64,000 nucleotides of DNA from G963702155 sp963702155 (GCA_963702155.1 OY969717.1:1612001-1676000), one strand, 5' to 3'. Shown: positions 46,595 through 57,021, counted from the stretch's first letter. The notes: a model not told the origin generated them from the letters alone. A program made the numbers and translations.

Positions 46595-47386
46595 TCAGCG
46601 CGGCATAATCACACTATAAAAATGATAACTCTCTGGTCCTACAGCGGTATCGCCGTTATTGGCCCCTTCAAAACAGGCCGTGTCCACCAGATTACCGTCC
46701 ACAAACACTTCTAACCTTGCGCCGTGATCAACACCAAAATTGAAATCCGCGGTCGATGTTGTAAAGAAAGCCGGATGATTGGCTTCTTGCGGTATAATAT
46801 CCCCGTAACCAAGCTGCTGATTAATAGCTCTACATAATGTTTGATCAAGATGCATCAAAACAGCCAAAACCTCATCATTCGAAATGCCATCGCTATGGCA
46901 ATCTGTGTCATCATCTCCCAGATCTTCTATACAGGTAGTTTGTGTAAAAAACCATTTACGATAGCGTGTTAAAGCACTTCGGCTTTCATCAAACCAGTTT
47001 TGATCTGCGTTTTGAAAGGTTACGCCCCCGCCCGCACCTTCAAAAATATGACAGGACAAATCAGTAGGGGCATTTCCGTTGGCATAACCCAGCCCATTTA
47101 AAGCAGGCGTATCCAAACTAAAATCACCTTCTAAGCACCCTTTTCTGCTCAAACGATTAAAGGCACGCCTCATATCAGATGCAAAGTCCACAATCTGGCT
47201 TGCGGCTAATACGGCATCACGTTTTGAAAGACTGGATGTATTCTGTGTTGAAAAAGTGCGCGAGACGGTAAAGCTAAGCGCTGCGAAAAGCGCGATACCT
47301 AGGAAAATAAAAAGAAACACATTGCCGCGCTCATGCCTGTTCTGATGGCTATGCCCGAACATATTGAATATTTTGAGGTGCTGCAT
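46595..47386 (-). CDS. Membrane-anchored pilin-like protein of the Dot/Icm cluster, function unknown
   Basis: A 263-residue protein with a cytosolic N-terminus (about 20 residues) and one hydrophobic span 'RGNVFLFIFLGIALFAALSF' (about 20-40), then an exported domain. The layout is that of a type II membrane protein or a pilin-like protein, but no prepilin cleavage site (GFTLIE-type) is present. Several Cys residues ('KGCLEGDF', 'LSCHIFEG', 'TTCIEDLG', 'DTDCHSDG') could form disulfides. It begins 19 bases after the DotL stop on the same strand, and so probably belongs to the secretion locus. I do not recognise the family. Confidence 0.7.
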   Translation of the reverse strand: MQHLKIFNMFGHSHQNRHERGNVFLFIFLGIALFAALSFTVSRTFSTQNTSSLSKRDAVLAASQIVDFASDMRRAFNRLSRKGCLEGDFSLDTPALNGLGYANGNAPTDLSCHIFEGAGGGVTFQNADQNWFDESRSALTRYRKWFFTQTTCIEDLGDDDTDCHSDGISNDEVLAVLMHLDQTLCRAINQQLGYGDIIPQEANHPAFFTTSTADFNFGVDHGARLEVFVDGNLVDTACFEGANNGDTAVGPESYHFYSVIMPR

Positions 47387-47404
47387 AAATTTAAAACCTC
47401 AAAA

Positions 47405-50239
47405 TTAATCATCATCTTTGAACAAATATTTACGCGCGTCTTTAGAAGCTTTATCCAAAATAATCTCGACATCCTTATCCAATGTTTTCTGCGGCGCCTG
47501 TTGGAAAGCAGGCGCTTTATCACCTTCAGCCTGCGCAGGATCAATCTCTTTTGATTCCGTGACAGGCTTAACAACTCCTGAAAGCGGCGATGCAACTTTG
47601 GCAGGGGCAACCGCCGCGCGCTCATCTTGGGCAGGTTGGCTTTGTGGTATTGTATTAGGCGATACGAGATCAGATTTAGAGGGCGCTGATGCATTTTGAG
47701 TATCGCTGCCACTTTTATCGCCACCACCAAAGAAGGATAATGGACTGCCGCCACTTTTTTGCACAGGCTCAGAAGAAGGCGTGTCAGATTTTTTAGGCGT
47801 CTGCGACTCCGTGGTTTTCGACTGGGGGGCTTGCACCATGGGCGTTTGTGCTTGTGTATCGTCCTTCTTTTTTGCCGCCGCAAATGGAGAGACAGATGCT
47901 TTTTGTTCGCTACCTGTGCCTTTGGGTTTGGCAAGCGGGGACGATAACGGAGAAGCCTGAGCCTTTTGTGTATTACTCTGCCGAGCCGGGTTTTCCGGTG
48001 TAGAAGATACTGGCTGAGTTTGATCTTGCGGACGTTTGGCCAGCGGTGATAATGGCGATGAAGCCACCTTTTGGGTCAAGGGCGAACTGCCCGCACTCTC
48101 ACTACCCGGCTTCCTAGCCGCTAGCGGTGAAAACGGTGAACCACCGCCAGAACCAGAACCACTGGCTGACCCGCCACTACTGCTTCCTTGACCGCCGCTT
48201 GTTGAACCACCTGTGTCAGTTATCGTTGCTTCAGCCGCAGGCTTCGGCGCGGCCGCTGCAATATCATTTTCTAAACCATAAACTTCAACCAGCGCAGTCA
48301 TACCGGCAAAAACTTTTTCGCGGTTAGATGAATCACCAACACCAAACCCTCTGGCAAGCGCATCAATCTCCGGTGGCGTTTCAACCGCAACATCTGCGCG
48401 TATCGCGGTCCAGCTTTTATGAACCATCCGGTCGCGTAGCTTGGTGATCGCATTTGCATGCTTCATGATTTTTTCATCCGGCTGCGGCAGGGACATATAT
48501 CGCGTTACACGCATTGCCTTTGCAAAACCGGGGTTTGAATAGAATATCGCGGCATCTATAACCGTCTCGCCAAAAGTAACAACCGCTTGCCCTTCTTTAA
48601 ATCCGCGTAAACCATCATAACTGGCACGTGGACGAAGTTGTACGCTGGCTTGCTGGGTATCCGAATATGATCCAAATTCTGAGCCACCCGACATTTGGAA
48701 ACCCGATACTTCGGTAACCATTGCACTTCCAACCGTTTTCTCAAAAAAATCTTTGGTTTCGGTCGGATCTTCAAGCTTACCGAAAATCTTGATGTTACAG
48801 TTTGCAGTAATAGAGTTGGCCTCTTCCCGCACACGCTTTTTCATCGCCGGCAAATCCTGCCCTGAGAAAACAAGGCAAAAACCCAGTGAACGCGCCTGTG
48901 CCGCCATGACCGCCATCCCTTGCGCGGTATAATATCCAACCTCATCAAAAATGGTCATAAAAGGCGTTGCCGAATGCGTCGGCTTGTTCTCGATAACGGT
49001 TGCGCTATCCCCTTCAACCGTTGAACCAAGGGCTGAACCCATCATCCCCTTAATGGTAGAAGCAACAATTTTACCCAAATTTGCAATCTCGTCTCCGGAC
49101 TTCTCCAGCGCTGGAATAAGCACGACCAGAATACGGCGGTTTAAAACAACATCCACCATATCCACATCGGCGGCTTGTGTATCAAAAATATAGCCATAAT
49201 CATCGCCGAGCGACTGAAGCGAGCGCGTAAACTGCATGGCCAAATACCCGTGCTGTTGGCTTGCGGTCGTAGTATCTGGCGGCGGCCCTCCGCCATCAGG
49301 CGGCTTGATTTTTCCTTCATCGTCAAAGGCTTCTGGAATAAAGCCCGGCAATGTATCAAGATACCCAGATAAACCGGCGCGAATTTCGGCAGGCACGGCA
49401 TCATCACGTTCCAGCTTGATAACCGCCGGTAATGATAAACCATCACGAATTGTTCGTACCGACAAAGGCATTTCCTGATTATCGCGCTTCCATGTAAGTG
49501 CAGGCATCATAGAACCGATAAGAGAAACCGCACGCTCTTTCCACATCGCGTTATCCCCTTCGGAATCAGGCATAAGCGATACAAGCATATTAACAAGATA
49601 AGAGGCCGAGCCAGATGAAAACGGGTTCATCGTATTGGAGGGCGCCGCCACGTCCGAGTTTCCGGTCATATAATTCAAAACCAGCAAATCATCATCACGC
49701 CCAAAACGGCGGCATAGCGAGGAAAGCGATGACCATAAATCCGTATCCGCCTTACCGTCTACATAAACAAAACCGGATCCCCACGCCATCGCGTTGGTAA
49801 CCATGGATTTGAGGCCTTCGGTTTTACCCGCGCCCGTTGTACCAAGATAAAGAACATGCGTCCGTGCATCCGAGTTGGAAAACCATATTTCTTCATTCCC
49901 GTTTTCACTATTTCCGAGATACATAATACCCTCGGCCTGCCCTTTTTTCCCCGGGCCCATATTGTTGGGATCTTTATGTTTTGCGCCCAATGGCAATTTG
50001 AAAACAATGCCTCGCTCTCTGGTGACAAGCCATATAAAATAAAAAATACCCATAAGAACAAGTAAATCTGCAAATGCCAAGATCCACGGCACGACATAAG
50101 TAGCAATTGCCATACCTATAAAAATCATCGACGAAATAACCGGACTACGCATATTATTTGCGAACCGCTGGGAAAGCGGCCGCGTATCCCGAAGGATATT
50201 CTCATGCTTATGTTCGTATTTCTTTTGATTGAGTGACAT
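47405..50239 (-). CDS. dotL: DotL/IcmO-like type IVB coupling ATPase
   Basis: A 944-residue type IV coupling protein of the TraD/VirD4/DotL family. There are two N-terminal membrane spans (about 31-72), Walker A 'GTTGAGKT' (133-140) and Walker B in 'FMTIFDEVGYYTAQGM', then an all-helical ATPase body. A long Pro/Ser/Lys-rich tail (about 670-944, 'PFSPLAARKPGSE' and similar short repeats) contrasts with 783 residues for Legionella DotL, whose C-terminus binds chaperones. It feeds substrates to the type IVB channel. The neighbour on the 5' side is an unknown membrane protein, then DotM. Confidence 0.85.
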   Translation of the reverse strand: MSLNQKKYEHKHENILRDTRPLSQRFANNMRSPVISSMIFIGMAIATYVVPWILAFADLLVLMGIFYFIWLVTRERGIVFKLPLGAKHKDPNNMGPGKKGQAEGIMYLGNSENGNEEIWFSNSDARTHVLYLGTTGAGKTEGLKSMVTNAMAWGSGFVYVDGKADTDLWSSLSSLCRRFGRDDDLLVLNYMTGNSDVAAPSNTMNPFSSGSASYLVNMLVSLMPDSEGDNAMWKERAVSLIGSMMPALTWKRDNQEMPLSVRTIRDGLSLPAVIKLERDDAVPAEIRAGLSGYLDTLPGFIPEAFDDEGKIKPPDGGGPPPDTTTASQQHGYLAMQFTRSLQSLGDDYGYIFDTQAADVDMVDVVLNRRILVVLIPALEKSGDEIANLGKIVASTIKGMMGSALGSTVEGDSATVIENKPTHSATPFMTIFDEVGYYTAQGMAVMAAQARSLGFCLVFSGQDLPAMKKRVREEANSITANCNIKIFGKLEDPTETKDFFEKTVGSAMVTEVSGFQMSGGSEFGSYSDTQQASVQLRPRASYDGLRGFKEGQAVVTFGETVIDAAIFYSNPGFAKAMRVTRYMSLPQPDEKIMKHANAITKLRDRMVHKSWTAIRADVAVETPPEIDALARGFGVGDSSNREKVFAGMTALVEVYGLENDIAAAAPKPAAEATITDTGGSTSGGQGSSSGGSASGSGSGGGSPFSPLAARKPGSESAGSSPLTQKVASSPLSPLAKRPQDQTQPVSSTPENPARQSNTQKAQASPLSSPLAKPKGTGSEQKASVSPFAAAKKKDDTQAQTPMVQAPQSKTTESQTPKKSDTPSSEPVQKSGGSPLSFFGGGDKSGSDTQNASAPSKSDLVSPNTIPQSQPAQDERAAVAPAKVASPLSGVVKPVTESKEIDPAQAEGDKAPAFQQAPQKTLDKDVEIILDKASKDARKYLFKDDD

Positions 50240-50280
50240 ATTATACTTTTAAATAAACTCTTTTGCCTTGCTATAATACT

Positions 50281-50856
50281 TTACTGCTGCATCAGGAAAT
50301 CATCTGCCGACATCGGCACGCCGGATTGCTGTGCGGGCGGAATTGCACTTTGAGAAGAAAGCCCGCCGCCAGTATTTGTATCAGCAGGCACAATGTCCAC
50401 CATGCTCCATATAAACAATAAAATAACCAGCAAAGAAACCGCAAGAACAGGCGCAATCCATGATTTCCCTTTACTATTGGCGTTTTTCTTTTCTGCAAAA
50501 ATTTCATCGGCGTGATTATAAGATGAAACAGAAGAAGCAGCGTGCCCCTGCACAGGCACAGATACAGTACTATTCTGGATTTGCGTAAGGGCTGCAGACG
50601 CCTTCATCAATGCATCCACCGCCTCGGCCTTAGTTTCAAACGGAGCGATCTCTGTACTTTCGCCATCTCCTTTTTTAAAGTTCAAAATAAATTTTTTGCC
50701 CTTTTCATTAACCTCAAGCGCCGCCGCTTGTGCTTGCGCCAGATCCATTTGCCAAACCACCGGATTGATAGCATTCGGTAAAGACAAAATCAGTTTACCG
50801 CCAACGATTTGTGCTGTCGGATTTAAAGTAGGATCGTTTTTTTGGGCTGCGCTCAT
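50281..50856 (-). CDS. Unknown membrane-anchored protein between DotM and DotL
   Basis: A 191-residue protein. Residues 1-125 are soluble and include a hydrophilic domain ('GGKLILSLPNAINPVVWQMD'), followed by one membrane span 'SWIAPVLAVSLLVILLFIWS' (132-151) and a 40-residue Gly/Ser/Gln-rich tail. It is sandwiched between dotM and dotL on the same strand, with gaps of 41 and 44 bases. Its place argues for a subunit of the coupling complex. I recognise no family and no Legionella equivalent at this position. Confidence 0.7.
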   Translation of the reverse strand: MSAAQKNDPTLNPTAQIVGGKLILSLPNAINPVVWQMDLAQAQAAALEVNEKGKKFILNFKKGDGESTEIAPFETKAEAVDALMKASAALTQIQNSTVSVPVQGHAASSVSSYNHADEIFAEKKNANSKGKSWIAPVLAVSLLVILLFIWSMVDIVPADTNTGGGLSSQSAIPPAQQSGVPMSADDFLMQQ

Positions 50857-50900
50857 AATAATATCTCTTGTATGTGTTAGTTTTATTAAAAGTTTAAACT

Positions 50901-52121
50901 TTATACGGCCTTTTTAACGGCGCGTTTTTCGGATTGACTATAGTCTAGTTTAGGAATAGGTCGTGCACGATGTGATTTCATATATTCAATAATGGTTTCT
51001 ACGGCATCTTCCACTTTCGGCATCGGGATCGGGCGCTGTGTCATGCGCTCTGCACGGTAATGTGCCATCGCGGCAAGCGCTTCCATATGATAAGATTGCC
51101 GCCCCAGATTATTAAGTGGGTACCATAAATGACGGTTATGGGCACGTAGCCATAAAAACTGAGAGGGGGCTAAAACGCCGCCTTCTTCACGCGCAAAGGC
51201 AAGAGACCGAAGTATAGCTGTCGTAACAAACCCGTGCTTGTTCGCTTCTTTAAGCATATTCCCAGCAAGCGCGCTATCTTTTAGGACTTTTTTGGCCTCT
51301 CTGAGAAGACCTTGATCTTTGGAAATTTTAAACCCGTTTTTAAACGACCAGCACAAGGCCAAACGGCCAAGCATTTCATCGGCATTAACGCGTTTGCGTG
51401 AAGCTTTTAATGCAAAAGCCGCCAATAAGACTTGTTGATATGGCTCCAATGCGTTGACACCTTTCCATCTACCGCCAAGTTGCTTGATAAACGCGCGGCG
51501 CACATGGTTTTCGTCGATATTTTTATCTTTGGTTAAAATCTCATTATAAGCCAGCCACTCCTCTGGTCCCAACGCTTCGGCAAAGGCTGGCAACTCCGCA
51601 GGAACAGGCGCGCCCGGTGGACGCGGCGGTTGCTTTGAGGGATTGAATTTCATAAATGGCGATATAATAGGAAAATTCTTGGATTGCCGTGCAATCAGAT
51701 CATCCAGGGATAACCGGCGACGATAATTAGTGCCCGGACCCTTAAACATGCACCAAAGCGCCATAGCGCCAAAAATCACCGGAAAAACCGGCTTCATAAT
51801 ATGCATCGTCATTTTTGAAAAAATGACCATAAAATCATATGTTAAACGATCACTTTTATAGGATGAAGTAGAATCGTAAACTGCGTGCCAATTAAAGGTA
51901 CGGTTACGCCCTTCAAACATAGACATAAACGTATAATCCTTATCGACAAAAAACGATAATATATGCATTTGCATATATCGTATCCACCGAATAGCATCCC
52001 GCACTTCAGTATCAAAAAAGTACCAGAATAACCATATCAGGACAGCAATAATCGCAAGCATAATCGCCCAACCGATCGATGCATCATATATTGTACCATC
52101 TGCTTTATTTTGACCCGACAA
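50901..52121 (-). CDS. dotM: DotM/IcmP-like type IVB coupling-complex protein
   Basis: A 406-residue inner-membrane protein, close to Legionella DotM (376). A TTG start at 52121 is used. Membrane spans are at about 17-34 ('IGWAIMLAIIAVLIWLFWYF') and near residues 110-125 ('HIMKPVFPVIFGAMALWCMF'), followed by a helical cytoplasmic domain that in DotM recognises glutamate-rich substrates ('FLWLRAHNRHLWYPLNNLGR' near residue 340). DotM and DotL form the type IVB coupling complex. It heads the four-gene minus-strand cluster. Confidence 0.82.
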   Translation of the reverse strand: MSGQNKADGTIYDASIGWAIMLAIIAVLIWLFWYFFDTEVRDAIRWIRYMQMHILSFFVDKDYTFMSMFEGRNRTFNWHAVYDSTSSYKSDRLTYDFMVIFSKMTMHIMKPVFPVIFGAMALWCMFKGPGTNYRRRLSLDDLIARQSKNFPIISPFMKFNPSKQPPRPPGAPVPAELPAFAEALGPEEWLAYNEILTKDKNIDENHVRRAFIKQLGGRWKGVNALEPYQQVLLAAFALKASRKRVNADEMLGRLALCWSFKNGFKISKDQGLLREAKKVLKDSALAGNMLKEANKHGFVTTAILRSLAFAREEGGVLAPSQFLWLRAHNRHLWYPLNNLGRQSYHMEALAAMAHYRAERMTQRPIPMPKVEDAVETIIEYMKSHRARPIPKLDYSQSEKRAVKKAV

Positions 52122-52419
52122 GTCGAACGCTCACTACTTAAATTTATATTTAAAAATACCGCTATTATAACCGTATATACCAAAATAGCAGAAAAGCCGA
52201 AGAAAAAACAATCGCTATATTATCACAAACGTATTTCGATAATAATGCCACGTAGAAAAAAGCAAAAAACACCACATACATAAAGATAAAATTCTTTGCA
52301 TTTTATGAATAAAAGACTTCTCAAACAAAAAATATTCTGCTAAAAACCCTGCATGATCTCACATTGAATGTGAATGGTTAATATTTTGTTATATATAATC
52401 CATATTCATAAAGTGAAAT

Positions 52420-52495
<76 letters not shown>

Positions 52496-52501
52496 TTTTA
52501 T

Positions 52502-52576
52502 TGGGGCGTAGCTTAGTGGTAAAGCAGCGGTTTTTGGTACCGAAGACCGGAGGTTCGAATCCTCCCGCCCCAGCCA
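52502..52576 (+). tRNA. tRNA-Gln(UUG)
   Basis: The acceptor stem is TGGGGCG/CGCCCCA, the discriminator is G and CCA is encoded. The anticodon loop TTTTGGT gives anticodon UUG for glutamine. It lies six bases after tRNA-Thr, probably in one transcript. Confidence 0.92.
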
Positions 52577-52962
52577 ATTTATTTTATTACCAATTAAAAA
52601 CTAAAACATCTTAAAAAAAATCAGGCATAATTTTCACTGAAGAAGTATTGAGCGCCCATCGCTTTGTAATATAAGAAATTTTTTTTTAGATTGACTGTGC
52701 ACTTTATATTAGCAATGCAGCGTTCTCTGGCGCTTAAACACAAAAAGATAGTCGCTTTCTGCCATAGGTGCATTACAAACCTTTGGCATGATGCTTGTTT
52801 GCGACAATATCCAAACACCTTGCAGATAATCCAAGACCGCATCTTTCTGATGATAAATTTAAAAGCCAGAGCTTTGCCTATACCGAAGCTAGCGCCAATG
52901 ATAATCGTGTTCATTTTCTTAACACTTCTGCCAAGACTAAAGCCTCCGAAAAAGTAAGGCTC
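52577..52962. other. Region after the tRNA genes, with a possible short-chain dehydrogenase remnant
   Basis: There is no intact gene in this 386-base stretch. On the minus strand from 52914 a frame begins 'MNTIIIGASFGIGKALAF', like the TGxxxGIG nucleotide site of short-chain dehydrogenases (Gly-Ala-Ser-Phe-Gly instead of Ser-Ser-Gly), and then loses all family similarity before its stop at 52621. It could be a decayed fragment of such a gene or chance similarity. Nothing else was recognised. Confidence 0.35.
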
Positions 52963-52996
52963 AAAAAAAAGCCCCCGATAAAATTCGAGGGCTTTT
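52963..52996 (-). terminator. Terminator after the autotransporter gene
   Basis: On the minus strand AAAAGCCC/GGGCTTTT with an inner TCGA/CGA stem is followed by eight T bases. It starts 24 bases after the autotransporter stop. Confidence 0.9.
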
Positions 52997-53019
52997 CTGA
53001 ATTTTTACTAAAGCGTAGC

Positions 53020-56000
53020 TTAGAATTTGTAAGCGGCTTTCAAATAACCGGCATGGGCGTCGTAATCAGACTTGACTTCATAGTCATAATTCGCTGATAG
53101 CTCCCAGTTTGATGTGGTGTAGTACGTAAGGCCTGCACCGATATCAAATGTTGTTTGCGCCGGGTCAAAACCTTCTGTTTTGAAGGATGTACCGCCACCT
53201 GTAAAGCTGCTTGTGCTTTCGAACTCATCACCGATAAGGTCATGGCGAACACCGGCACTTAAAACAGGCGCAATGTAGGCACCGTCGGCCAACTGGTTCA
53301 TCCAGCTCGCATCAACACCAACACCAACTTCAAACAGGTTCACACTATCAGAATCCACATTCAGGTTCGCTGTACCGGCTCCTGTTTCTGTGTAGCTGTC
53401 TGCATCATAGTGAACATAGTTCGCCATAACATTTGGTGTCAAAGTAGGACCGCTTGAAAGAACATAGGAGCGTCCCGCTTCTACACGTGCAGAGTACTGA
53501 TTGCTGTCGAAGTCACCTGAGGCCGTAGAACCGGAGATACCACCAACATTTGAACGTGTTACATCGTTATCACCCATCGCATACGCAAGCTGACCGGAAA
53601 CATATGTTCTGTCATCCAGATCCTGCTGTCCGTACAGAGTAATTTGATATGTATCAATCTCTGTATTTGTGTTGTTTGCGTTGTTTGAGTCAACTTCTGT
53701 ATCACCGTATGAGAACGCCAATCCTACAGTTGTGTCTTCGCGCAGATTTCCAGTATCAACACCAATGGCAAAACCGAGTGTATCTACATCATAACCTGCA
53801 ACACCGTCACGACTGTCCTGCTCACCTGTTTGGCCAAATACTTGACCCCAGGCACGTAAACCTTGGGTAATATTACCCGCAGCCATACCTGTTTTCGCTG
53901 TACCGTTGCTAAGTGATGCCAAACGTGTGTTAACCAAATCAGCAGACTGGTTACCAACATTTAGACCAGCAACAAGCGCACCGCCATCAACAGTTGGAGC
54001 AATAGACTCCGCGATGTTTTGTGCTTCTTCAGCATCAGCAGAAAGCAAGTTTCCGCGGATAGTTGCTAGGTTTCCAGTAGCTGTTGGAAAACCAATCAAA
54101 GCGTTCGCTGCGTTTGCACCAGTGCTATCACCAAAAACGTCTTTCGCATCTTTGAAGGTAGCCGTAACAAGAAGATCATTAGCAGTAGAGCTGTTATCAG
54201 TTAAAGTAACAAGTCCGCTACCTTTAAGAACAACATTTCCACTTCCGATCAACGTCGCGTAGTCAGTGTCAGATCCAGATGCGTTACCGGATACACCAAG
54301 TTCAACAGCTTCGTCAGAGTCGATAACAGTAATTGTATCGCCACTTGCCAATGCAGTAGAACCGGAAGTAATACCGATCACAAGTTTGGAGTCAGTCTCA
54401 ACACGAACCGTATCACCAGCAGCATCAATCACTGTTGTTGTATTCGGATCAAAGTTTGCGTTTTTGTTGATATTGATCGTGTAAACATCACCAGTGCTGT
54501 TACCGACAAGTAAATCATCATTAAGAACAACTTGTGATCCGGCATTCAACTTGGCATTTTTGTCATTCCAACCAGCGTGGATAGTTCCACCTGATCCGAG
54601 TGTCAAAGCATTAGAACCAGATGTTGTCAATGTACCATCAAGAGCGAAGATACCTGCACCATCGATGTTATCAATAGTTACCGCACCAACTGTTTCTGTA
54701 TCAACGTTAACTGTACCATCAAAGTCCAAAGCACCGGCAGTAGCAGATTCTACAAGAAGATTATTTGAGATGTTAGCGGTTGAGCCTTCACTGACTTTGA
54801 AACCAGCAAGTTCTTGAACACCACCAATAACGCCGCCAAATGTAGCATTAGTCGCGTTTGTACCATCACCAACAACAACTGCACCTTCTGAAGCATCATT
54901 ACCGTTAACTGTACCGGAAACGGTCACGGATGAGCCTTGAACATTCAAGATATCACCGTTTTCAATCACAACCGCATTGGCGTAAACATTGCCTTTGGTC
55001 GTTAATGTATGAACAGAAGCGTTGTTGTCCCCGATCTCAAGCGTTGCAATCGCTTTATCGCTTGCACCGATGGCACCATTCACAACATAGCTTTCAGTTT
55101 CTGCAGCATCACCGCCAACGGTTAAAATACCTGCACCGGCAGCAGAAGCAACAATATTTCCTGTAAAGGTTGTTGTACCATCGGCATCAGCATTAAGTAC
55201 TAATCCGGATGTTGCATCGCCAAAGGTCACAGTGCCGATATTAACGGTTCCTGCTGTACCTGTGCCTGCATCATCACTGATAATGGTCAACACCTGACCA
55301 TTGGCAACATCAGCAGCCAGTGCTGTAACATTACCGTCAATAGATGCGCCTGTATCAACATCCAAAGTACCATTTCCGGTAATATTACCGTTAACAGCAT
55401 CATTCACCTCAAGTGTTGTACCGGTTGCAAGACTAATCGTTGTCGCGGAAATAGCTGCACCTTGATCAAGCTTTGTGCCTGTTCCAGTAAGAGCAAGAGA
55501 ATCAAGAGGAGATACACCGCCCCAAATACCACTTTGAACAATTGTGTTTCCACCAGTTACAACAACATTATCTGTATCACCGGCTGTACCGTTTACAATA
55601 CCTGCAACTGTGAAGCCAGCGTCTGTACCGTCATATGTTACAGTGTTTGTATCAGTACCTGTACCATTACCCAAAACAGTACCTTGATCCGTTGTTACCG
55701 CTTTCTTGAACGTTACATTAGTGTCGCCACCATCGGTTTGACCAATTGTAATGATACCAGATTCATTATCTGCATCGTTCGTTTGAACAACTTCTTTAAA
55801 AACAACTGTAGTTGTTCCTGTTGCGCCGCCAATGTTGATCGCACCAACTTCTGTTCCAGAACCAACGCCTGAGTTAAATGTCACAATACCGGCAGCATTA
55901 GTAACGGAAACCGTACCTTCACCTTGGTTTGCACCATTTATTGCACCTGTAATAGCCTGAGCACCAGTACCATTTATAAGCAATGCTGCATCACCTTGAT

Positions 56001-56526
56001 TGTCTGTCGCATCATCAGTCAGAGTTATTGTACCGGAGCCAAGGTCAAACACTGTGCTCTTGATCGCAAGTGTTGTTGCTTCATCATCGGTACCTGCTCC
56101 ATCTGCGTTCACAACAAAGCTAAGGTCAGCTGTACCATCGCCAGAAACATTACCGTTTACTGTCAACATTACAGCATTGTCAGTACCATCACCTACGGAT
56201 ATTATGGCTGCGTTTGTGCTGTCTGTGAAAGAGATTGTGTCAATGTCAGCTTCTGTTTGTGCGCCAGCGCCTGATTCAATAGTTAGTGTGTCAGTACCGC
56301 CAGAGGTATCAATTGTGATATCCGCTGTCGTACTACCTTGATCGGTGTCAATGTCCCAAACATCATCACCGTTACCATCACCAACGATGTCTTCAGTGCC
56401 GTTTGCTGTAAGGTCAGTTTCTGTAAAACTGTCAGCTGCAAAAGCTGGACTAAATGAAACTGCAAAACCGACGCCGACAATGGCGGACCCGATCAGCAGG
56501 TTTTTCTTAAAGTTAGAAATTCTCAT
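53020..56526 (-). CDS. Autotransporter with beta-helix-type passenger
   Basis: A large secreted protein (about 1168 residues from ATG 56526). The chosen start has AAAGGAG nine bases upstream; upstream ATGs at 56550 and 56532 have none at a suitable distance. The signal peptide is 'MRISNFKKNLLIGSAIVG' and following, ending near 'PAFAAD'. The passenger is Gly/Thr/Asp-rich with many short repeats, typical of parallel beta-helix adhesins. The C-terminal ~280 residues form the beta barrel ('GLRAWGQVFGQTGEQDSRDG', ending in 'YLKAAYKF'), with terminal Phe as for outer-membrane porins. It stands on its own transcript with a strong terminator. A surface adhesin or similar role is likely; no protease motif was noticed. 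Confidence 0.9.
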   Translation of the reverse strand: MRISNFKKNLLIGSAIVGVGFAVSFSPAFAADSFTETDLTANGTEDIVGDGNGDDVWDIDTDQGSTTADITIDTSGGTDTLTIESGAGAQTEADIDTISFTDSTNAAIISVGDGTDNAVMLTVNGNVSGDGTADLSFVVNADGAGTDDEATTLAIKSTVFDLGSGTITLTDDATDNQGDAALLINGTGAQAITGAINGANQGEGTVSVTNAAGIVTFNSGVGSGTEVGAINIGGATGTTTVVFKEVVQTNDADNESGIITIGQTDGGDTNVTFKKAVTTDQGTVLGNGTGTDTNTVTYDGTDAGFTVAGIVNGTAGDTDNVVVTGGNTIVQSGIWGGVSPLDSLALTGTGTKLDQGAAISATTISLATGTTLEVNDAVNGNITGNGTLDVDTGASIDGNVTALAADVANGQVLTIISDDAGTGTAGTVNIGTVTFGDATSGLVLNADADGTTTFTGNIVASAAGAGILTVGGDAAETESYVVNGAIGASDKAIATLEIGDNNASVHTLTTKGNVYANAVVIENGDILNVQGSSVTVSGTVNGNDASEGAVVVGDGTNATNATFGGVIGGVQELAGFKVSEGSTANISNNLLVESATAGALDFDGTVNVDTETVGAVTIDNIDGAGIFALDGTLTTSGSNALTLGSGGTIHAGWNDKNAKLNAGSQVVLNDDLLVGNSTGDVYTININKNANFDPNTTTVIDAAGDTVRVETDSKLVIGITSGSTALASGDTITVIDSDEAVELGVSGNASGSDTDYATLIGSGNVVLKGSGLVTLTDNSSTANDLLVTATFKDAKDVFGDSTGANAANALIGFPTATGNLATIRGNLLSADAEEAQNIAESIAPTVDGGALVAGLNVGNQSADLVNTRLASLSNGTAKTGMAAGNITQGLRAWGQVFGQTGEQDSRDGVAGYDVDTLGFAIGVDTGNLREDTTVGLAFSYGDTEVDSNNANNTNTEIDTYQITLYGQQDLDDRTYVSGQLAYAMGDNDVTRSNVGGISGSTASGDFDSNQYSARVEAGRSYVLSSGPTLTPNVMANYVHYDADSYTETGAGTANLNVDSDSVNLFEVGVGVDASWMNQLADGAYIAPVLSAGVRHDLIGDEFESTSSFTGGGTSFKTEGFDPAQTTFDIGAGLTYYTTSNWELSANYDYEVKSDYDAHAGYLKAAYKF

Positions 56527-56550
56527 ATTCATTTTCTCCTTTGGTATCAT

Positions 56551-57021
56551 GAATGTCGAAATCGAAAGTATTTCAGATTATGTATAAGCAAAGATTGCAT
56601 ATATAAACTTATGCTAGATTTAGCACCCTTATCTTCTACCAGCATTCACCGAACGCGCCAAGAGCGGTTTTCAAATTTTTTTATATTTATTTATGGTTTC
56701 TCCAAATGTGTTGCAAAAATACATCACTAATTTTTGTTTTGTGTTTTCAATATCTTGGCAGAATACCCACGTATACCGAGAGGCGTTATTACATAAAACA
56801 GACCTTATTTTGAAACCTGGATATATAGGGTAAAAACGTCAAACACCGCACGTTTCTAAACCTCACGCACTAACAAATCCTTATCATATAATGTGTTTTA
56901 CAGGAGAGTTGCCCTTATGCGCATACACGCTCACAAAGCCTTTATAGAATTGCAAGAATTTAAGATAGATCTTTCAAGATTTCGCTCAGCAAGCACGACT
57001 TGAGGCATAAGACAAACTTTT
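56551..57021 (-). other. Intergenic region between the IalB-like gene and the autotransporter
   Basis: A 471-base gap. A minus-strand TTATACATAAT tract near 56575 could be a -10 region for the autotransporter, but I see no convincing -35. Nothing else gene-like or RNA-like was recognised. Confidence 0.4.
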
